From Cephalopachus bancanus (taxonomy: Eukaryota; Chordata; Mammalia; Primates; Tarsiidae), in NCBI GenBank assembly GCA_027257055.1, contig JAPVLO010000521.1:434001-498000 (forward strand): 64,000 nucleotides of DNA. Direction: 5' to 3'. The notes below the pieces were generated by a model. It was not told the origin of the DNA. It saw only the letters and a list, made by a program, of their open reading frames with translations, and did no database searches. A program made the position numbers and the translations under genes. This document shows, piece by piece, positions 58,459 through 64,000 of the stretch (position 1 is the first letter of the stretch; every line of letters starts with the position of its first letter).

Positions 58459-58795
58459 GGGCCGGGTGCGGTGGCTCACGTCTTTCATCCCAGTACTTTG
58501 GGAGGCCAAGGTGAGAGGACTGCCTGAGCCTGGGGGTTCGAGACCAGCCTGGGCAACTTGGTGAGACCTTGTCTCCACGACAAATCACAAAAACTAGCCA
58601 GGCATGGTGGCATGCGGCTGTAGTTCCAGCTACTTGGAAGGCTGAGACGGAAGGATCACCTGAGCCCAACAGGTCGAGGTTGCGGTAGCGGTGAACGTGC
58701 CACTGCACTCTATCCTGGGCAACAATGAGACTCCGAGTCATACATACGTATATACATACATACATACATATATACATACATACATACATACATAA
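58459..58795 (+). repeat. Alu, intermediate type, with (TACA)n tail
   Basis: Two-armed Alu starting 'ggccgggtgcggtggctcac'. The right arm carries the older 'gcggtagcggtgaacgtgcc' segment. The tail has become (TACA/TATA)n at 58741-58793. A perfect 11-bp duplication 'agtactttgaa' at 58448-58458 and 58796-58806 shows that the tetranucleotide array belongs to the insertion. Confidence 0.93.
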
Positions 58796-58806
58796 AGTAC
58801 TTTGAA

Positions 58807-61321
58807 CTGTGGCTACAACAAAGGTCAAGGAGGAGGAGACTGGGCTAGTTACTGCGTCACTCAAGTACGGGAAGGAGTGAACCACAGGTCAGAAAGGTCA
58901 ACAGAAGTTGGGGAAGAGGTGGCATCTACTGAAAATGTATAAAAGAGGAGACTGAAATGAAGGCAGAATAATGAAATAACTTCCACAAACTGCAAGAGAT
59001 GGAAGAAAAAATGAAAAGGATGCATTTGTTTAAAATCAGATTCAGTTAATGCCAGGTTGTGAGAAAGGTTAAATATGTAAGGGGTTTCGTTCCCAACTGG
59101 CTGGGACTCAGGGGCAGATGGAGCTAACAGCAAACCTAGCAGCAGGAGTGGCGAGCACGGCTGGCTGGGACCAGAGTTTGAGAAAGACAGAGGAATGGGG
59201 GGAAAGATGAGCCGGCACTCGTTTTCTTTAAGACCAGTAGCCATACTCCCTAGGTGCAGGGCCCTCGAGGTACAGGTGTGAAGGCGAGTAAGACCAAGGA
59301 GAAGGCGAGTAAGACCAAGGAGAAGGCAACATGGGTGGCTGATCTGCTTATAATAAATATGCCAGGTCTGTCCATTTCCCTTGGTCACAGTTGAGCCGAG
59401 CGACCCAAAGTAGGCCTGTCACATCCTCGCTTCTGAAAGTTTAAAACTTTGGAGTCAGGTCCCTTTATAAAACCCTTGAAAGGCTATCCATGGTAACTAA
59501 ACTCCTGTTGATACTCCAAAACCCTGATGTTGAGAGCGACTCCTACCCTACTGCATGATAACTTCCCCACTTTTTTGGGTTTTTGAATCAGAATAATTTC
59601 TGTTGCTCAGAACGAAAGTATTTTATCTGATCCAACACAGCATCTGCCCGTAGCCAATTTACTCAGTTTCTAATGAGTCAACTGAGGGAGGCCCTGAATT
59701 TATTTTTACCAGATCACAAAATAAAAGGGTCAAGCCTAAAACCCAATCTGCCCTACTCTTAGTATTGTGGATAATATTGTAAACACAGATTTAGCCAGAC
59801 AACACCAAACATTTAATCATTCAACTAGCCTGAAATAAAAACCTCGATATAAAGGCTAAACACAGAAGGTCAAATGGGAGGAGATGATGGTGAGGGAAGA
59901 AAGAGGAGGAGCCACTTCTCTCTCGGCAGCTGAGAAGGTTCACGCTACCACAACGCGAAGCCTGAGGAATCAAAGCAAGGTCTCCATGATGTGCAAATGG
60001 CAGCCATTGTGTTAACATGAAACCTGCGACCCTTAAAAACCTTAAGGAGAGACAAGAAATGTTAACAACAGGCAACATTATAAAGACCACACCTACAATA
60101 CCAGAACATTTTTGACACTAATCACATGCTTGAAAACATTTGCTTCAGTAAAACCTTCTTCACCACATACTCTTGGACCCTAAAACATTTCTCATAGTTC
60201 TTTGACCTCCCAAGGTGTTTTTTGCCTCCCTTTCCTTAGAACCTTTGTAAAGCTGGATTTCCTTTGTTTGCCTTACAAAATGGCTTTTTTTGCTAAAATT
60301 TTCAGTTTATTTCTCTTTCTCTAGCTTTGCCTTATCCATTAAATATTAATCTTACCTGTTTCCTTGGAGCTTGATATGTTCTTACCTACTCATTCTTACC
60401 TACTCATTCCCTCACTAGGATGAGAAGAAACAACAGGAGCTTTTTAAAATGAAAACATTAACAAAGGTCATCTATGTTGTCAACCCCGAGTGTAAATACT
60501 ACATGTGCCTCTGTGAAGTCGTTCCTTTTTTTTTTTGAAAATGGGTTTTCAGTAAAAATGGGAATCTGGACTCTTAATTTATATCCCAGATGGTCCAAGC
60601 TCATGATAATAAACATGTACAACCAGTAACCCCATTTGAAATACGTTTGGTAAATATAATTACTTTATAGAAACAAAAACTATATTACTCATTCAAGAAC
60701 TTATTTAAAGAAAAACTGTAATAAATCTAATGTGTAACCTATAGCAACCAGAATGAAAACTCTGATTTTCCCCTGACACATATCAGAATATAAGAGACTC
60801 TTTTAAAAATTTTTCTAGCTTGAAAATATACTTTATTTAGAAAGTAAATTGGGGGGGTACAGAGAGAGAAGGGGGGAGGGGGAAGAGGGAAGGAGAGAGA
60901 GAGGGAGGGAGAGGAGCTTCACCTCCCCAAGGTTGGGGAGGGGATCAAAGTCAGGAAACATGGTGGCCACAGCTCAAAGAGCCATGTGGACACCCCAGAG
61001 TTTAACAAAGCAATGGCTTATCTTTTTTTAAAAAACTGGCATTTTAGCTACTTCCAACTTACAAGAAGAAATATGTATACTTGACTTCTTATATCACTTG
61101 GCTTTTTGCTTGCCATCTTTCTAATAGTTGCACAAATCCATTTCTATGTACATGTAGTTTATATGAAAGCACCTACTACAGTCAGTTAACAGAAGGAAAA
61201 TAATAAATCTTCATGAGGCATATACTAAAAGCCAACACAAAGACTCTTTAGGATAAAGACCACGCTCCCTGTATCTTTCAACCACAACTCTTCTAAGTCG
61301 ATAAATGCTAGTTGCCTTGCA
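58807..61321. other. Intronic sequence with a MIR trace and small repeats
   Basis: 59665-59765 ('aatgagtcaactgagggagg', 'accagatcacaaaataaaag') is a reverse-orientation MIR. A 21-bp tandem pair 'aaggcgagtaagaccaagga' lies at about 59281-59322, and a 14-bp direct repeat 'ttcttacctactca' near 60380-60410. A G/A-rich tract with several G runs lies at 60850-60915. Nothing else recognised. Confidence 0.45.
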
Positions 61322-61329
61322 TCCTAAAG

Positions 61330-61553
61330 CAGTGATTCACAACAGAGCAGATTTTTGGCCCACCCTTCCCCAGGAAATATTCTACGATGTCTTGGGACAT
61401 TTTTGGTGGTTAGCAACTGTGGGGAACAGGGGGGTGGGGAATGCTACCGACATCTCCTGGTTGATCAAGGCCAGGGATGCTGCCAAACACCCTACAGTGT
61501 ATAGATGGCCCCTCATAACAGCTATCCAGCCTCAGATGGTCTGAGAAACTCTA
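61330..61553 (+). mobile_element. MER5-like non-autonomous hAT-Charlie element
   Basis: Starts 'cagtgattcacaac' and ends 'ctgagaaactct', the MER5 ends. The interior matches in order: 'gtcttgggacatttttggtg', 'ggggaatgctaccgacatct', 'caaggccagggatgctgcca', 'aaacaccctacagtgtatag'. Flanking 'tcctaaag' and 'tcctatgt' preserve part of an 8-bp duplication. It ends about 100 bp from the PELI2 exon. Confidence 0.88.
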
Positions 61554-61654
61554 TCCTATGTAAAAATAATACTAAAGGAAAGAGAGCAACTGATAAGACA
61601 GAACCATGAGTCACTGTTTGTTGAGAACCTCCCAACACTGCCAGAGCTACCTAC

Positions 61655-61784
61655 CTTGGACGCCTGGGGTGTGGATATCACATGGACCGTGCTGGGTTTG
61701 ACGCCATTGGCCTTGGGCCGCTTGTAGAGAGCAAATCTGCTTTTCCTTCGTCCTCTGTCTCCATTAGGTAAAGCACCATTGTAT
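61655..61784 (-). CDS. PELI2: Pellino-2 (PELI2), internal coding exon, about residues 27-69
   Basis: Pellino-2 is a cytoplasmic E3 ubiquitin ligase that binds phosphorylated IRAK1 through an N-terminal FHA domain and ubiquitylates it through a C-terminal RING-like domain in Toll/IL-1 receptor signalling. The minus strand here is an exon of 130 nt: one base completing a split glycine codon, then 43 codons starting YNGALPNG, running through RGRRKSRFALYKRPK and VKPSTVHVISTPQ, and ending ASK. The acceptor is TTTTATCTCTGTTTCTAG with the AG at 61786-61785. The donor is AAG|GTAGGT, with the GT at 61654-61653. The upstream intron is phase 2 and the downstream one phase 0. Tyr in FALYKR and VIS before TPQAS fit PELI2 rather than PELI1, which I recall as FALFKR and IACTPQAA. 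The segment is the start of the FHA domain. Intact splice sites argue against a processed pseudogene. Other exons lie outside the window or were not recognised. Confidence 0.95.
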
Positions 61785-61832
61785 CTAGAAACAGAGATAA
61801 AAGAGTTCACCTATTTGCAGATTATTTTTAAG

Positions 61833-61989
61833 TTTTTTTTTTTGGTTTTTTTTTTTTTTTTTGAGTTGGAGTCTCACTCTGTTGCCCAGACTGGAGTGCA
61901 GTGGCCGCTCCCAGTCACCGCAGCCTCGACCTGCTGGGCTCCAGCGATCCTTCCGCCTCAGCCTTCCAAGTAGCCGGAATTACAGGCAC
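61833..61989 (-). repeat. Alu right-arm fragment beside the PELI2 exon
   Basis: T-rich tail (61833-61862), then a right arm of the lineage-specific type: 'gagttggagtctcactctgt', 'agtggccgctcccagtcacc', 'gcagcctcgacctgctgggc', ending 'gtagccggaattacaggca'. The left arm is absent. It has the same orientation as PELI2, so its A tail points at the exon acceptor 48 bp away. Confidence 0.88.
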
Positions 61990-62175
61990 ACCTGGAGCCT
62001 CCAGAGCTGGAGAAGGCAAGGAGGGATTCTCCCTTTCAGAGCCTTCGGGGGCTCCCTGACACCTTGGCTTCAGACTTGCGCCCCCCAGAGCCATGAGAGA
62101 CTACATAACTGTTGTTTTAAGCCACCACGTTCGCGGTGATTTGTGATGGCAGCCACCGGAAACTACGAAAGCCTA
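61990..62175 (+). mobile_element. MaLR LTR 3' fragment (MLT1-like)
   Basis: 'gagcctccagagctggagaa', 'tgacaccttggcttcagact', 'ataactgttgttttaagcca', 'ccacgttcgcggtgatttgt', 'gatggcagccaccggaaact' is the 3' end of an MLT-type LTR (ttgttttaagccaccaagtttgtggt type). Its 5' part is missing on the Alu side. Confidence 0.75.
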
Positions 62176-63145
62176 AGCCAAAGTGGCCACGGTGGAAAGG
62201 AGCTGGAGGGTTAGAGAAGAGTTTCAGAGTTGTCCTCAATATGAAATGAACATCACAATCACCTGGGAGGCTTTACAGAAACAGCAACACCAGAGTCCCA
62301 GGAGATTCTGCCTCACTAAGTCTGGGCCTGCACGTTTGCAAAGCTCCACGAGTGAGGCTCACACTCAGTCACAGTTAACAAGCCTGGTTTCAGAGATAAA
62401 ATGAACAGTACTTGGTAACCTGTTTGGATGCACGAGGTGAGGGACGGATAAAGGGATGGTACAGGCTTCTTGCCTGGCCAGGGAGACGTTATTATTAGAA
62501 ACAGGAACAGGAATTACAGGGACATCCAGGGGAGACATGCAGGGGGCAACCAGACAAGCCTAAAGTTCTAGACAAGTTACAGACCTGGGACCTTCACCAC
62601 ACAGCAGTGAAGGTCAAGTTATGAGGATAAACGTGGTTACTCTAAAAAGGGTACAGAGTAGGGAAGCAAGGAAGGCTGGGACAGAGCCCAGGAAATACAA
62701 CCACTTAAGGAAATAGCCCCTGTCAGTCCGGGACGGAGGCAGAAGGTTCAGGAACAAGAGAAATACGTATCATCCACATCAAGAGAAGACTGAATTTCAA
62801 CAGCGTTTAATCGGCCAACAGAACGAAAATGAACAGCCATGATTTGGGAAAGAATGGGTCACTGCCGACCTCACCCACCTTCAAAACAAAGCAAAACAAG
62901 CAAATGCTGCCAACTCTCAGCTCCACTCTGAGCCTCCAACTCCCACACCCACCTCCTCACAGGATCTTGAGAAGTACTCCACACCCAGTATTTCACTTCC
63001 AACACCAGCTGGCTTTTCAGGCCACTCTCCTTTGATCTCTGTCCCCAGATCAAAAAGTGCACTTGATCACGTGTTATCAGCTGGTGCAGCATCCAGCTCT
63101 TGAAAGTCTCTCAGCGGTTCTCCTACCAAGGAAGCCAGAGGACTG
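62176..63145. other. PELI2 intron (upstream of the exon), nothing firm
   Basis: 62225-62405 ('aacatcacaatcacctggga', 'agattctgcctcactaagtc') may be an old repeat, not named. The rest is unique-looking. Confidence 0.35.
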
Positions 63146-63635
63146 CTTCTCCCACTGAGAAGTGGTGTCCAGTTCGCCTCTCCCTACATCTGGGCTGAAC
63201 TTAGCGATTTGCTTACCAACAGGGTGCAGAGGAAGCAATGTGCTAAGACTTCCGAAGCCAGGTGTGAAAAGCCTTGTGGCTTCTGCCTGGGTCTCCTGGG
63301 ACCCCTAAACCGCCATCTGGGAAACCCACCTACCCTGGAACCACCGTGCTGGGGAGGTCACACACAGGCACTCCAGTCAGCAGTCCCAGCAAAGTCCAGC
63401 TTCCCAGTCACCCCACTAAGGCATCAAGCATGTGAGAGAAAGAATCCTGAACTCTCCAGAGCAGTCCATCCACCAGCTGCCCACCACCAGGTGATCTCAG
63501 TTAATAATACCACACATGGCAGAATTGCCCAAATGCCTAACTCACAGAATTGTCCAGTGAATTACACAGTGGTTGTCTTAAGCCAGTAAGCATTGGGGTA
63601 GTTGGTTACATAGCAACAGATCCCTGGAACAACAA
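63146..63635 (+). mobile_element. MaLR LTR relic (MLT1-like)
   Basis: 'ggctgaacttagcgatttgc', 'ttaccaacagggtgcagagg', then in the 3' part 'gtccagtgaattacacagtg', 'gttgtcttaagccagtaagc', 'attggggtagttggttacat', 'agcaacagatccctggaac' follows the 3' region of an old MLT1 LTR. Confidence 0.65.
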
Positions 63636-63639
63636 GCTC

Positions 63640-63870
63640 CATACCCTCCAGCCTAGTCTTCCTCTCTCTGCCTCACCACCTCGGTGCTTGCCCCTAGTCT
63701 ATTTCATCTACTTTACATCGAGCATCACCAAATCTTCCCCTCCTCCCCATCCCCTATGCCCATCTGCCCCCAGGGAATGTACCAGAAGGTGAGGTTTTCC
63801 ATATCTCCAGCACTGGCACAGTGCACCAGGGACACACAGTAGGTCCTTAAAACGTCCTAGCCAGCTAGAT
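63640..63870 (+). repeat. L2 3' end
   Basis: 'accagaaggtgaggttttcc', 'atatctccagcactggcaca', 'gggacacacagtaggtcctt' is the L2 terminal region. Confidence 0.55.
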
Positions 63871-63884
63871 GACAAGAGGACCAT

Positions 63885-64000
63885 CATTGTGGTCCATTTT
63901 GTGTTGCTATAGCAGAATACCTGAGACCAGGTAATTTATAAGGAACAGACATTTATTTCTTACAGTTCTGGAGGTTGTGAAGGCCAAGGTCAAGGGGGCC
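63885..64000 (-). mobile_element. MaLR LTR (MST/THE1 or MLT-like), cut by window end
   Basis: 'tggtccattttgtgttgcta', 'tagcagaatacctgagacca', 'ggtaatttataaggaacaga', 'ttcttacagttctggaggtt' is the reverse of a MaLR LTR 3' end. It continues beyond 64000. Confidence 0.75.

Noticed and set aside
11508..58795. Pol III A and B boxes as tRNA genes
   Set aside because: All instances ('gggttcgagacc' type) lie inside Alu left arms; no cloverleaf could be drawn.
1..61654. Further PELI2 exons
   Set aside because: I looked for minus-strand sequence that could continue after the ASK end of the exon and found none by eye. A spliced protein alignment would settle this.

Overview
The window is a piece of a primate nuclear genome: AT-rich, gene-poor and built mostly from interspersed repeats. 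Alu SINEs, L1, L2, MIR, L3/CR1, MaLR LTRs, hAT and mariner transposons are all present. The younger Alu copies are not of the human AluS/AluY type. They share their own set of changes (left arm with CAGCCTGTAATCCCGCGCC, linker with CAATAAATCAAAAAATTAG, right arm with GGTGGCCGGGAGCGGCCAC, tail entered by CTCCAACTCAAAA). They also lack the left arm I associate with lemur and loris Alus. A tarsier-like haplorhine is the best guess, but that is inference. AluJ-like copies in the same window are the older primate layer.

The only protein-coding sequence I can defend is one 130-nt exon on the minus strand at 61655-61784. It has consensus splice sites on both sides and encodes 43 residues that match Pellino-2 (PELI2), an FHA/RING-like E3 ubiquitin ligase of Toll/IL-1 receptor signalling. 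It is an early coding exon. On the minus strand, 61785-64000 is therefore the intron before it and 1-61654 is the intron after it. I found no further PELI2 exon by eye, so the downstream intron appears to be over 61 kb in this species.

Layout: 1-11.5 kb is old intron with MIR, L2, L3/CR1 and L1-like relics. 11.5-25 kb is sparse, with two Alus, MIRs, a (CT)n(AC)n array and a 300-bp purine-rich array. 25.1-30.0 kb is a minus-strand L1 with its 5' half present (5' UTR, ORF1, first two thirds of ORF2) and its 3' end missing; an Alu-derived minisatellite interrupts it. 30.6-31.8 kb is a hAT DNA transposon. 33-39 kb holds L3/CR1, Alu, MIR and a MER1-like hAT element, ending in a three-arm Alu. 40.4-41.0 kb is a shortened mariner. 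42-44 kb is an L2 split by a MaLR LTR whose end has become a six-unit (GT)n minisatellite. 44.9-45.25 kb is a 154-bp tandem duplication. 49.6-50.8 kb is the 3' end of a second L1. 53-59 kb is an Alu cluster with clean target-site duplications. 61.3-64 kb holds MER5-like, MaLR, L2 and Alu pieces around the PELI2 exon.

There is no operon, CRISPR array, rRNA, tRNA or obvious new molecular system here. The most interesting points are the lineage-specific Alu with a lengthened right-arm hairpin, the mosaic three-arm Alu, the mariner (possible horizontal transfer), two repeat-derived minisatellites, and the Alu sitting next to the PELI2 splice acceptor.
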